From Rhizobium ruizarguesonis (GTDB lineage Bacteria; Pseudomonadota; Alphaproteobacteria; Rhizobiales; Rhizobiaceae), in the NCBI RefSeq assembly GCF_012349115.1, contig NZ_PQIG01000090.1, positions 1 to 64,000 on the forward strand: DNA of 64,000 nucleotides, read 5' to 3'. How positions within the stretch are numbered: position 1 is the first letter of the stretch; every line of letters starts with the position of its first letter. The position numbers were made by a program, and so were the translations under genes. Under the pieces are notes generated by a model. It searched no databases and was not told where the DNA came from. It saw only the letters and a list, made by a program, of their open reading frames with translations. This document shows, piece by piece, positions 17,616-27,474 of this stretch.

Positions 17616-18719
17616 ATGACGATCACCACACTCGACACGCCCTTAGCAAAGCCCCTGCTCGACTGGTACGATCGCCATCACCGCGACCTGCCCTGGCGTG
17701 TGGCGCCGGGCATGGCGGCACGCGGCGTCAAGGCCGATCCCTATCGCGTCTGGCTGTCCGAGGTGATGCTGCAGCAGACGACGGTGCAGGCGGTCAAACC
17801 CTATTTCGAGCGGTTTCTCAAGCGCTGGCCCGAAGTGACCGATCTTGCCGCAGCTGAAAACGACGCGGTGATGGCTGCCTGGGCGGGCCTTGGCTATTAC
17901 GCCCGGGCCCGCAACCTGAAGAAATGCGCCGAAGCAGTGGCGAACGAGCATGGCGGCGTCTTTCCCGATACCGAAGAGGGTCTCAGATCCCTGCCCGGCA
18001 TTGGCGACTATACCGCCGCCGCCGTCGCGGCCATCGCCTTCAACCGGCGGGCGGCTGTCATGGACGGCAATGTCGAGCGGGTGATCTCCAGGCTCTATGC
18101 CATCGCCACGCCGCTTCCAGCCGCCAAGCCGGCGATGAAGCAGAAGGTGGCCCTGTTGACGCCTGCCGATCGGCCCGGCGATTTCGCCCAGGCGATGATG
18201 GATCTCGGGGCGACGATCTGCACGCCAAAGCGGCCGGCCTGTTCGCTCTGTCCGTTCCGGGGTGCCTGCGCGGCGCTCAAACTTTCCGATCCCGAGCTCT
18301 TTCCGGTCAAGGCGGCGAAGAAGGAGAAGCCGGTCAGATACGGCGCGGCCTTCATCGCGGTAACAGGTGATGGCGAGATCCTGTTGCGGCGGCGCATCGA
18401 CAGCGGCCTGCTCGGCGGCATGACCGAGGTGCCGACGACCGCCTGGACGGCGCGCATCGACGGCGAGACCTCGGCTGCCGCCGCGCCCTTCGAGGCGGCA
18501 TGGCAGGCCTCTGGCACCGTCATCCATGTCTTCACCCATTTCGAGCTCAGGCTTTCGATCTGGCGCGCCGCGATTGCAACCAAAGTCGCCATGGATGACG
18601 GCCCGAATGACGGATGGTGGGAGCCGGTTACAAATCTTGAAGCCCAGGCCTTGCCGACCATCATGAAAAAAGCGATCGCAGCGGCTATTCCTCTCGCGTT
18701 TAAAACATCCAAGGGATGA
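17616..18719 (+). CDS. mutY: A/G-specific adenine glycosylase MutY
   Basis: A 367-residue base-excision repair enzyme that removes adenine mispaired with 8-oxoguanine. The N-terminal catalytic part has EVMLQQTTVQAV, the helix-hairpin-helix region has LPGIGDYTAAAVAAIAF, and the catalytic Asp lies in AVMDGNVERV. The iron-sulfur cluster motif is CTPKRPACSLCPFRGAC. The C-terminal NUDIX-like domain (from about residue 235) recognises 8-oxoguanine. The ATG at 17616 begins the conserved region; the frame is open 144 codons further upstream across the divergent DciA-like gene. The 3' end overlaps the HAD gene by four bases (ATGA). Confidence 0.95.
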   Translation: MTITTLDTPLAKPLLDWYDRHHRDLPWRVAPGMAARGVKADPYRVWLSEVMLQQTTVQAVKPYFERFLKRWPEVTDLAAAENDAVMAAWAGLGYYARARNLKKCAEAVANEHGGVFPDTEEGLRSLPGIGDYTAAAVAAIAFNRRAAVMDGNVERVISRLYAIATPLPAAKPAMKQKVALLTPADRPGDFAQAMMDLGATICTPKRPACSLCPFRGACAALKLSDPELFPVKAAKKEKPVRYGAAFIAVTGDGEILLRRRIDSGLLGGMTEVPTTAWTARIDGETSAAAAPFEAAWQASGTVIHVFTHFELRLSIWRAAIATKVAMDDGPNDGWWEPVTNLEAQALPTIMKKAIAAAIPLAFKTSKG

Positions 18720-19336
18720 CCATGACCACCGACATAAGACATATCGTTTTCGATATCGGCAAAGTCCTTATTCATTACGATCCGCATCTTCCCTTCAGCC
18801 GCCTCATCCCTGATGAAACGGAGCGCAACTGGTTCTTCGCCAATGTCTGCACCCATGACTGGAACATCGAGCAGGACCGCGGCCGCACATGGGCGGAAGC
18901 CGAAGCGCTGCTGATCGAACAGCACCCGGCGCGTGAAGAACAGATCCGCGCCTTCCGCAAATATTGGCACGAGATGGTGCCACACGCCTATGACGACAGC
19001 GTCGCGATCATGGAAGGGCTGATCGCCGAAGGGCGCGACGTGACGATGCTCACCAACTTCGCCTCCGACACATTCCGCGAGGCGCAGGCGCGCTTCCCCT
19101 TCCTGACCAAACCGCGCGGCGTCACGGTTTCCGGCGATGTCGGCCTGATCAAGCCCGATATCGCGATCTACGATACGCATACGAAAAGTTTCGGCCTCGA
19201 CCCCGCTGCGACGATCTTCATCGACGACGCGCCGGTCAATGTCGAAGGCGCCAAGGCTTTCGGCTGGAATGCGGTGCTGTTTTCGGGGCCTGAGAAGCTG
19301 CGCAGCGATCTTGCCGCATACGGATTGAAGGTCTGA
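18716..19336 (+). CDS. HAD-superfamily hydrolase
   Basis: A 206-residue HAD subfamily IA phosphatase-like protein. Motif I is FDIGKVL, in which the second Asp of DxD is replaced by G followed by K. Motif II is MLTNFA, and motifs III and IV are in GLIKPDIAIYDTH and FIDDAPVNVEGA. Many related YihX-type phosphatases keep DxGxV at motif I, so it may still be active. Its start overlaps the mutY stop, which suggests translational coupling. An alternative ATG lies at 18722. Substrate unknown. Confidence 0.87.
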   Translation: MTMTTDIRHIVFDIGKVLIHYDPHLPFSRLIPDETERNWFFANVCTHDWNIEQDRGRTWAEAEALLIEQHPAREEQIRAFRKYWHEMVPHAYDDSVAIMEGLIAEGRDVTMLTNFASDTFREAQARFPFLTKPRGVTVSGDVGLIKPDIAIYDTHTKSFGLDPAATIFIDDAPVNVEGAKAFGWNAVLFSGPEKLRSDLAAYGLKV

Positions 19337-19341
19337 GACCC

Positions 19342-19707
19342 ATGGCATTCGACCCCGCAGAAGAGATCGAACGTTTTCACGCCGCTATCAACGCCCTCGA
19401 TTTTCCCGCAATCGAGGCCTATTTCGCCGAGGACGCGACCTATGTCTCGAACGGCGTCGGTAGCCTTGCCGGACGGGTTCAGATCATGGCCGCCTTCCGA
19501 AAATATTTCGACGACTATCCCGATCAGACGGCGGAAAATTCGCTGGTGGAAACGTTGACGCCGCTCTCCGGCCGATCGGTCTGGTCGGTGCGCGCCACCC
19601 ACAGCAAATCAGGCAAGCCGCTGATCCGCGAGGGTGAGGAGACGATCACCTTCAATGCGGAAGGCCGCGTCACACGGGTCGAGGTCACCGATTACCAGGA
19701 GTTCTGA
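19342..19707 (+). CDS. SnoaL/NTF2-like protein
   Basis: A 121-residue small alpha+beta barrel protein of the NTF2-like superfamily. It has IERFHAAINALDFPAIEAYF at the N-terminus, ATYVSNGVGSLAGRVQIMAAF next, and C-terminal strands ending GRVTRVEVTDYQEF. Such domains bind small molecules or act as isomerases or dehydratases. It follows the HAD gene by five bases and so probably belongs to the mutY-HAD operon. No substrate is suggested. Confidence 0.78.
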   Translation: MAFDPAEEIERFHAAINALDFPAIEAYFAEDATYVSNGVGSLAGRVQIMAAFRKYFDDYPDQTAENSLVETLTPLSGRSVWSVRATHSKSGKPLIREGEETITFNAEGRVTRVEVTDYQEF

Positions 19708-19725
19708 TCAGATTTCTGAACTGGA

Positions 19726-19769
19726 GCAATTCCAGCAAAAGTGTTGAGCGGTTTTGCGTCCGGAATTGC
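19726..19769. repeat. Rhizobial intergenic palindrome
   Basis: Arms GCAATTCC/GGAATTGC around the core GCAAAAGTGTTGAGCGGTTTTGC. It is the inverse orientation of the copy at 7041. It lies directly after the SnoaL-like gene and before the ccrM terminator, between two convergent transcription units. Confidence 0.75.
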
Positions 19770-19770
19770 G

Positions 19771-19812
19771 CAAAAACAAAAAGAGGACGCCCGGGTTTGA
19801 CCCCGGGCGCCT
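19771..19812 (-). terminator. Terminator of ccrM
   Basis: Near-perfect arms GCGCCCGGG/CCCGGGCGT with a 6-base loop, followed on the minus strand by CCTCTTTTTGTTTTTG. It lies 64 bases downstream of the ccrM stop codon. Confidence 0.85.
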
Positions 19813-19875
19813 TGGTCTTCTTCCGCAACTGGAGGGAAATCGGAAGAAGGTATCTCGATCTCGCGAAGGTGGTGC

Positions 19876-21042
<1,167 letters not shown>

Positions 21043-21236
21043 TCATACGCTCTACGCTTAACTGTCCGTTATGGTTACGCAACTTAGTTACCAAAGCCTG
21101 AAGCGGTGGCCGATTTCGGGAATTTATTCGGGTGGCGGTCGAGTGAGCGAGTGGGAATGGCCGGCTCTCGGCAGCTGAACCGGTCTCCTTTGAGTCGACC
21201 GACCGCTGCTAAAGCCCAATCCACCTCACAAGCTAT

Positions 21237-21911
21237 TCAGCGGTATCTCGGGCGGTCGAAATACTGGATTCCGCCTTCACAGGGAACGTCTCCGATCTTG
21301 CCGGATCGGACAGCGCCTTCCAGGAATTGCAGCATCTTTTCAGCTTTTGGTAACAAGCGGCGCGCTAATCGCTCAAGGCATGCGCTGGATTGCGAGAAGA
21401 CACATTGGTCAGGGCGATTATGGCCTTCCCAATCCGGCACGCTCAATCCGAAAAACTGCGCTATCACAAAGCGCATGGAGCCTGCCCTGTTAGTCTTATC
21501 CATGGCCTCCAACGATATACTCGGCGAAGCTAGATCCAGCCCTTGCTTATTTTTAATTGCCAATGCCGCGAGGTACAGAGATACCTCCTCTGAGGAATGT
21601 CCTGGTATATTTGGATGAGCCCCGTATTTCGCGTAATAAGCCAAATCTACATATGACCATTTTTGCGGATCCGAGCGTGTATCCCACATCCTTAGCCAAT
21701 ATACCGAGCACTCTTTCTGCTTCGAAGTTGCAGCACTGGGTGAGATACTCAAAATGCAGAGCGCCGCAATCAAAGATTTGCTGAAATTTCTGCGCTGTCT
21801 GGTAGCATCGCACAATAGCAGAGTGGAAGAAATTGCTTGAACAATCGGCGTATTCGATAGCCGGCCCAGTTTTTCTCGTTCTAACTGGCTATCCTGGAGC
21901 ACGATAAACAC
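21237..21911 (-). CDS. Hypothetical protein, atypical composition
   Basis: Up to 224 residues. A Shine-Dalgarno GGAGG lies just before possible GTG starts at 21911 or 21902. A hydrophobic stretch (KSLIAALCILSISPSAA) around residue 50 could be a late signal sequence or anchor, followed by a Cys/Trp-containing segment (CSVYWLRMWDTRSD). Base composition is clearly less GC-rich than the flanking genes, suggesting acquisition by transfer. The middle (HSSEEVSLYLAALAIKNKQGL) looks helical. I do not recognise the family. Confidence 0.45.
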   Translation of the reverse strand: MFIVLQDSQLEREKLGRLSNTPIVQAISSTLLLCDATRQRRNFSKSLIAALCILSISPSAATSKQKECSVYWLRMWDTRSDPQKWSYVDLAYYAKYGAHPNIPGHSSEEVSLYLAALAIKNKQGLDLASPSISLEAMDKTNRAGSMRFVIAQFFGLSVPDWEGHNRPDQCVFSQSSACLERLARRLLPKAEKMLQFLEGAVRSGKIGDVPCEGGIQYFDRPRYR

Positions 21912-22054
21912 CTCCGATCGAACGGCTTCGGTGGCCTGACAAACGCAATCGTTAGATGAAATAAATTTGTTGTCACGCGCATAGTTCAGGGTTGCACCAG
22001 ATGCAGCTTCACAAAGCCGGTCTGGCTATCAAGCGGGATCTAGGCCCTTACCTG

Positions 22055-22405
22055 TCACGCCGCGTCGTGAACCCTTCGGCTATCGGCCGGCGCTTCGTCG
22101 CGTTCGAACATGCCGTAATCGCGGGTGACACTGGCGATGCGCAGGCGATAATCGGCGAAGATGCCGCCGCGTCCGGCCTGCTGCGCTGCCCTATGAGCCT
22201 CGAGATTGCGCCACTCCTTGACCGCCGCTTCGTCGCGGAAGAAGGAGAGCGACAGCAGCTTGCCGCGGTTCGTCAGGCTCTCGAAACGCTCGATCGAGAT
22301 GAAGCCGTCGATCTTTTCGAGTTCGCCGCGCAACTCGCCGGCGAGATCCAGATATTTGTGGCGTTCGCCCATATAGGGCACGACTTCGAAGATGACGGCG
22401 ATCAT
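22055..22405 (-). CDS. Antibiotic-biosynthesis-monooxygenase-like protein
   Basis: A 116-residue ABM-fold protein beginning MIAVIFEVVPYMGERHKYLDLAGEL. It contains the typical FISIERFESLTNRGKLLSLSFF and EAVKEWRNLEAHR-type pattern (here AAVKEWRNLEAHR) and an RIASVTRDYG end. ABM domains are dimeric alpha/beta barrels that oxidise or bind small aromatic compounds. Its ATG overlaps the stop of the preceding NIPSNAP gene (ATGA), so the two are probably made together. Function beyond the family is unknown. Confidence 0.85.
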   Translation of the reverse strand: MIAVIFEVVPYMGERHKYLDLAGELRGELEKIDGFISIERFESLTNRGKLLSLSFFRDEAAVKEWRNLEAHRAAQQAGRGGIFADYRLRIASVTRDYGMFERDEAPADSRRVHDAA

Positions 22406-22731
22406 GGCAGCACCAGCTTTGCGTGGGGAGCGGAGACATTTTTGAGGAAGATGCGATCCTCCTTCAGGATGAAGCCTTCGCGTCGGGCAAATTCATAATT
22501 CTCACGGCCGAGCGGATCGGCGGCCAGCCTGGCGCGATAGGCTTCGTAGGCGGCGAGGCTTTCGATATTGTAGACGCCGTAAGCGGTCGTTGCCGATCCC
22601 TCGTGTGGACCGAAATAGCCGATCAGGTCGGCGCCGTTTCGCGGGATCGCCTGGCCCCAGTTGCGGGCATATTCGGCAAACGCCTCCTTCTTGAAGGGGT
22701 CGATCTGATAGCGGATGAAGCAGGTGATCAT
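22402..22731 (-). CDS. NIPSNAP family protein
   Basis: A 109-residue NIPSNAP protein: ITCFIRYQIDPFKKEAFAEYARNWGQAIPRNGADLIGYFGPHEG with AYGVYNIESLAAYEAYRARL in the second half. It is first in a two-gene unit with the ABM-like gene and is divergent from an ArsR-type regulator whose start lies 71 bases away. That arrangement suggests the regulator controls this pair. NIPSNAP and ABM folds are related, so the two could form a hetero-oligomer. Confidence 0.85.
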   Translation of the reverse strand: MITCFIRYQIDPFKKEAFAEYARNWGQAIPRNGADLIGYFGPHEGSATTAYGVYNIESLAAYEAYRARLAADPLGRENYEFARREGFILKEDRIFLKNVSAPHAKLVLP

Positions 22732-22802
22732 CGGTTTCTCCTTTGGCTCTTCACCCGTTTTCGCACATTGCCCGATGGCGATGCTTCGGTTACGATCGAA
22801 CT

Positions 22803-23489
22803 ATGAAGGAAGGTCCAGACATTGCGCAGATCGGCGCGCTCATCGGCGATCCGGCGCGTGCCAACATGCTGGCAGCACTCACCGGCGGCCGGGCGCTGAC
22901 CGCGACTGAGCTTGCCGGCGTCGGGGGCATCACCGTGCAGACGGCGAGCACGCATCTTGCCAAGCTCGAGGCCGGCGGGCTGCTAACCCAGCGCAAGCAG
23001 GGCCGCCACCGTTATTTCACCCTGGCTGACGAGGCCGTCGCCCGGCTGATCGAAAGCATGATGGGTTTTGCCGCCGGGCGCGGCCATCTGCGCCACCAGC
23101 CGGGACCGAAGGAGCCGGCGCTGCGCAAGGCGCGCATCTGCTACGATCACCTTGCTGGCGATTATGGCGTGCGCATGCTCGACAGCCTGATTGCCTCCGG
23201 CTCGATCGACGCGGTCGGAGACGGCCTGGCGCTGACGGAAAAGGGCGAAGGCGATCTCAAACGCATCGGCATTAATGTCGGCGACCTCAGATCGTCGCGC
23301 CGGCCGCTCTGCCGCTCCTGCCTCGACTGGAGCGAAAGACGCGCGCATCTGGCCGGCAGCCTCGGCAAGGCGCTGCTTTCAAGCTTCCTCGACAAAGGCT
23401 GGGCGCGGCGAACGGCCGAAAGCCGCTCGATCCTGTTTTCGCCGGAGGGCGACCGGCAGTTCCTGAGGCTTTTTCCGGTCGATCCGTAG
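22803..23489 (+). CDS. ArsR-family transcriptional regulator
   Basis: A 228-residue regulator. The N-terminal winged helix (about 8-85) has IGALIGDPARANMLAALTGG, LTATELAGVGGITVQTASTH and the wing LLTQRKQGRHRYFTLAD. The C-terminal 140 residues form an extra domain found in longer ArsR members. It contains one Cys pair (CRSCLDW) and another cysteine (ARICYDHL), which could sense metal or redox state. The ATG at 22803 is used; the frame is open 20 codons upstream. It is divergent from the NIPSNAP/ABM pair. Confidence 0.87.
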   Translation: MKEGPDIAQIGALIGDPARANMLAALTGGRALTATELAGVGGITVQTASTHLAKLEAGGLLTQRKQGRHRYFTLADEAVARLIESMMGFAAGRGHLRHQPGPKEPALRKARICYDHLAGDYGVRMLDSLIASGSIDAVGDGLALTEKGEGDLKRIGINVGDLRSSRRPLCRSCLDWSERRAHLAGSLGKALLSSFLDKGWARRTAESRSILFSPEGDRQFLRLFPVDP

Positions 23490-23537
23490 GTTATTGCGGA
23501 CCTGCAAGACGTTCCAGGGCAGTATCCAGCGCCGCCC

Positions 23538-23969
23538 TCATCCCCCTGCCCTCTTTTCATCTTCCTGCCGCACATGCGCCCGCAGCGCAGCGAGAGTGAG
23601 CGCCAGCGCCGCGTGATTGCTCTCGGCTTCACCCAGCACGCTTTCGCTGTCCTTGATCTCGCGCAGCTGCGCACCGTAGAGCGAATCATCCGGTGTCTGG
23701 CGGCCGCGGGCAAGGTGCCAAACCGCATCCGGCCGGACTTCCCGGCACAGATCGATGGCGTGATTGACGTCGTGTGTGAAGGGCCGCGCCATCAGGAAGC
23801 CGTGCTCCGACTTGATACTGCTCGGCAGGTAGTCGTTAGGACCGTCGAAATCGTTGGGCTCGGCCGGCCGGAGTTGCTTCAACAAGAAGGCACAGGTGAT
23901 GAAGGCGTCGATCCGGCTGTCGGGCATGTCAGTCTTTTCCAGGGTTTCGATGATGTCCTCGATCGTCAT
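23538..23969 (-). CDS. Hypothetical protein, 143 residues
   Basis: Start chosen at the ATG at 23969, which has GAGGAA seven bases upstream; the frame also opens at 23990. The protein is acidic with helices at both ends and a central MARPFTHDVNHAIDLCREVRP segment followed by WHLARGRQ. This resembles small proteins often seen in phage-derived or plasmid regions of rhizobia, but I cannot name a family. Convergent with the ArsR gene. Confidence 0.6.
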   Translation of the reverse strand: MTIEDIIETLEKTDMPDSRIDAFITCAFLLKQLRPAEPNDFDGPNDYLPSSIKSEHGFLMARPFTHDVNHAIDLCREVRPDAVWHLARGRQTPDDSLYGAQLREIKDSESVLGEAESNHAALALTLAALRAHVRQEDEKRAGG

Positions 23970-24216
23970 GCAGTCTTCCTCTTCATCCATTCTATAGACA
24001 TGCCGCTTGTTCTCCTCCCAAGAGCGGCGGTGACGTCCTCCTCGATCGCCATCTAGTGCATGAGAATGCCAAAGGTAGTCCTGGGGCTGCGGTTAGTCTG
24101 GCATGACGCGGAGTTGATGGATGTCGCGCCATCCTCAACGAAGGCGCATGTCTGCCGTCTCGGTAACAGGCTCGCCTGCTGCCTGGCCGTGCTCGCAAGC
24201 TATCGACGGCTTACCT

Positions 24217-24426
24217 CTAGCAGCCTTTCTTCCTCATCTTCCTTTCGATCTTGGCTCTCTTGTCGGTGCCATCCCCGGCATGTTTTCCGCCGGTCAGGGC
24301 ATTATCCTTCATCGCCTGCAGCTGCGCACAGCTTCGGTGCTTGCCCTTGGCGATGACGTCGGTGGATGTGAAGGCAAACAGCAGCACTACGGCTGCTGCC
24401 GGTCGGACGAAAGCTGAAAGCCTCAT
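24217..24426 (-). CDS. Small exported basic protein
   Basis: A 69-residue protein with a signal peptide of about 25 residues (FVRPAAAVVLLFAFTSTDVIA). The mature part is short and highly basic: a CAQLQAMKDNAL helix, a glycine-rich turn GGKHAGDGTDKR and a lysine/arginine-rich end with a terminal cysteine. The two mature cysteines could pair. GAGAGGG directly before the ATG at 24426 supports this start over the longer open frame. No family assigned. Confidence 0.58.
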   Translation of the reverse strand: MRLSAFVRPAAAVVLLFAFTSTDVIAKGKHRSCAQLQAMKDNALTGGKHAGDGTDKRAKIERKMRKKGC

Positions 24427-24688
24427 GGTCCCTCTCCCATTGCGCATGCACCGTACGCCCCAGCCGGGGAAGCAGCAATCAACCTCGACGAGGCGCCTGC
24501 ACTCGCTCAGGTCCGTCGTTCTATCGGCATCGGGCCTCCGCGCGACCCACAAAGAGTTCAACTTTTTGTCGAAATTGAAATATACACCACAACCTCTTGT
24601 TTTTGCGCCGCTAAGCGACATGGTGCTGAGAAAATAATTAAGCATGTTCGGCTACTCTCACGTTCTAAATTAACGAGAGAGCCCTGTC

Positions 24689-26521
24689 ATGGCGTCGATC
24701 CAGCATAAGATCATCATTGCGAGCATCGCGATTTTCGGGTTGGCGGGCGGCGCCACAGGCGTCGGTATCTGGTCAGCCTCCATCCTTTCTGCAAACAGCG
24801 CCGATGTCAGCCAGTCAGCGCAAATTCTGCGCAATCACATGCAGGCCGACATGATGCATGACGCGCTGCGCGCCGACGTACTCGCATCGATGCTGGCATC
24901 CAACCCGGCAGCAGGCATCGCCGCTGACGCGGTGAAGGCAGATCTGGTGGAGCACGAGGCGTCGTTCCGGGAGATGATTGACGCAAACAAGGCGCTTGCC
25001 TCCGACGACAAGACCAAAACGATCCTTGCCGGCGTCGAACGTCCCCTCCTTGCCTATATGGAAAGCGCCACGAAGATGGTCGATCTCGCCGGCAAGGATC
25101 CCACCGCGGCATTGAAGGCATTGCCGGATTTCATGGCGCAGTTCTCGACGCTGGAAACGGCCATGGAACAGACCGGGGACCAGATCACGGCGGCGTCGGA
25201 CGATATTTCCAAGCACAGCGCCGAGATAAAAGCTTCGGTCGATATTGTTCTGAAGGCACTTCTCGCTGCGGCCGCGCTGTTTGCGCTCGGCCTCTATTTC
25301 CTGACCCGCAAGACCGTCACCAAACCGATCCTTTCGCTTTCCAATGACATGCAAAAGCTTGCCGGCGGTGACACAGCCATTGCCTGCACCGGGATCGGCC
25401 GCACCGATGAAATCGGAACGATGGCATCGGCCGTCGAAATCTTCCGCCAGGCGGCGATTGCCAATAAGCAGCTTGAGCAAGACGCCGAGGCAGCCCGATT
25501 GCAGGGCGAAACCGAGCGGGTCACGGCGCGCAAGCAGGCTGACGAAGATGCCGCCGAACGGCTGCGGGCGGCGACATCGGGTCTCGCCGCAGGCTTGAAG
25601 CGGCTTGCATCCGGCGATCTCGCCTTCCAGATCGAAGAGCCTTTCGCCCCAGACTTTGAGGGCCTCCGGCATGATTTCAACATGTCGATCAGGCAGCTCG
25701 ATCAGACGCTCGGCGCGATTGCGACCGCCATTGCCGCGATCGACGAAGGCACCAGGGAAATCGCCTCCGGGGCCGGCGATCTGTCAAAACGAACCGAACA
25801 GCAGGCAGCCTCTCTCGAAGAAACCGCCGCAGCGCTCGATCAGATCACCGCCAATGTCTCGAACTCGAGCAAGCGGACCGATGAGGCACGCACCGAAGCG
25901 ACCGATGCAAACCGCAATGCCGCCAAGTCTTCGGAAGTCGTGTCGCATGCCGAAGAAGCCATGCGCCGCATCGAGGCTTCGTCCCAGCAGATTTCCAGCA
26001 TTATCGGCGTGATCGACGAGATCGCCTTCCAGACCAATCTGCTGGCGCTGAACGCCGGCGTCGAAGCGGCACGCGCCGGAGACGCAGGCAAGGGTTTTGC
26101 GGTGGTCGCCCAGGAAGTCCGCGAACTCGCCCAGAGATCGGCTCAGGCGGCAAAGGAAATCAAAGGCCACATCCAGAAATCGTCGGTGGAAGTAGATAGC
26201 GGCGTCAAACTGGTTCTCGACACCAGCCAGGTTCTGAAGGCGATCAGCGAGCAGATTGCCCGCATCAATCAGCACATGGATGCAATCGCCGTATCGGCCA
26301 GAGAGCAGTCGACCGGCCTTGCCGAAGTCAACACCGCCGTCAATTCCATGGACCAGGTGACCCAGCAGAACGCGGCGATGGTGGAGCAATCCACCGCGGC
26401 ATCCGGCCAGCTTGCACAGGAAGCTGCCAAGCTGCGCGAACTCGTTTCCCGGTTCAGGCTTCGCGCGACAGCTTCGACGCAACCTGCAGCGGGACGCCGG
26501 GGTGGGCAGCTGGCGGCCTGA
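24689..26521 (+). CDS. Methyl-accepting chemotaxis protein
   Basis: A 610-residue chemoreceptor. It has a transmembrane segment near residues 7-30, a periplasmic helical ligand domain (about 31-188), a second membrane span near 190-210, then two HAMP-like segments (about 212-265 and 295-345). The signalling domain (about 365-590) has the conserved hairpin tip around [20 protein letters not shown] and [15 protein letters not shown]. There is no CheB/CheR-binding C-terminal pentapeptide; the end is basic and glycine-rich. It is a stand-alone gene, presumably feeding the main CheA pathway. Ligand unknown. Confidence 0.94.
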   Translation: MASIQHKIIIASIAIFGLAGGATGVGIWSASILSANSADVSQSAQILRNHMQADMMHDALRADVLASMLASNPAAGIAADAVKADLVEHEASFREMIDANKALASDDKTKTILAGVERPLLAYMESATKMVDLAGKDPTAALKALPDFMAQFSTLETAMEQTGDQITAASDDISKHSAEIKASVDIVLKALLAAAALFALGLYFLTRKTVTKPILSLSNDMQKLAGGDTAIACTGIGRTDEIGTMASAVEIFRQAAIANKQLEQDAEAARLQGETERVTARKQADEDAAERLRAATSGLAAGLKRLASGDLAFQIEEPFAPDFEGLRHDFNMSIRQLDQTLGAIATAIAAIDEGTREIASGAGDLSKRTEQQAASLEETAAALDQITANVSNSSKRTDEARTEATDANRNAAKSSEVVSHAEEAMRRIEASSQQISSIIGVIDEIAFQTNLLALNAGVEAARAGDAGKGFAVVAQEVRELAQRSAQAAKEIKGHIQKSSVEVDSGVKLVLDTSQVLKAISEQIARINQHMDAIAVSAREQSTGLAEVNTAVNSMDQVTQQNAAMVEQSTAASGQLAQEAAKLRELVSRFRLRATASTQPAAGRRGGQLAA

Positions 26522-26708
26522 CGGCTGCTATCTGCTCGCCATTGTTCATTCCTGCGCCAACCCGACACGACCGATCCGGCAGCAATGCCGGAGCCGGTCG
26601 TCTGCCGCATCGCAGCCATGCTTGAGATCAGGTTGAGCTTTGGCCGGGCATCGTGTAAAGCCGCAGCATTCCCGGACAAGGCCCAGACTTTCAGCAAGGC
26701 GTGAACAT

Positions 26709-27398
26709 ATGGACGGCTTCGACCTCATCATCTTCGATTGCGACGGCGTTCTCGTCGATTCGGAAATCATCGCGGCGGAAGTCGAATCCGCGCTTCTGAC
26801 AGAGGCCGGATATCCGATCGGCGTCGAAGAAATGGGCGAGCGCTTCGCCGGCATGACATGGCGCAACATCCTGCTGCAGATCGAGCGCGAGGCGAGCATC
26901 CCGCTTTCGGCGTCGCTGCTGGACAAGTCGGAGCATATGCTCGACCTCAGGCTGGCGCAGGATGTCCAGGCCATTCCGGGTGTCGAGTTCGCCGTCTCCA
27001 GGCTGCCGATGAAGCGCTGCATCTGCTCGAATTCGAGCACCAAGCGGCTCGACATGATGCTGACCAAGGTGGGGCTGAAGCCGCTGTTTGCGCCGACCAT
27101 TTTCTCCGCCAAGGATCTTGGCCCCGACCGCGCCAAGCCGAAGCCCGACATCTTCCTGCACGGCGCAAGCCAAATGGGTGTTTCGCCTGACAAGGTTGTT
27201 GTGGTCGAAGATTCCGTGCACGGCGTGCATGCGGCGCGCGCCGCCGGCATGCGCGTCATCGGCTTCACCGGCGCCTCGCACACCTATCCCGCCCATGCCG
27301 ACAAGTTGACGGATGCCGGCGCCGAAACGGCAATCTCCCGCATGAACGACCTGCCGGGCGTCGTTGCCGCACTGGCGGCCTGGGACAACGTTCTCTGA
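26709..27398 (+). CDS. HAD hydrolase, beta-phosphoglucomutase-like
   Basis: A 229-residue HAD-IA protein. Motif I is FDCDGVLVDSE. The cap domain follows (about 15-80), then motif II SNSSTKR, motif III KPKPDIFLH and motif IV VVEDSVHGVHAARAAG. The motif I form DxDGVLVDSE is typical of sugar-phosphate phosphatases and phosphoglucomutases. The ATG at 26709 is used because it begins motif I; the frame opens 23 codons earlier. Converges with the PDZ gene. Confidence 0.9.
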   Translation: MDGFDLIIFDCDGVLVDSEIIAAEVESALLTEAGYPIGVEEMGERFAGMTWRNILLQIEREASIPLSASLLDKSEHMLDLRLAQDVQAIPGVEFAVSRLPMKRCICSNSSTKRLDMMLTKVGLKPLFAPTIFSAKDLGPDRAKPKPDIFLHGASQMGVSPDKVVVVEDSVHGVHAARAAGMRVIGFTGASHTYPAHADKLTDAGAETAISRMNDLPGVVAALAAWDNVL

Positions 27399-27450
27399 CG
27401 AGCCTAAGCGCAGTTCGTTTGTCGAATTCGGACGAGCGCTTCTCGCCGTC

Positions 27451-27474
27451 ACGACGGCTGGATTCAGCCGTCGT
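27451..27474. other. Hairpin at the end of the PDZ gene
   Basis: Perfect 10-base arms ACGACGGCTG/CAGCCGTCGT with a 4-base loop, spanning the PDZ gene stop codon between two convergent genes. There is no T-tract, so it is only a possible transcription end. Confidence 0.4.
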
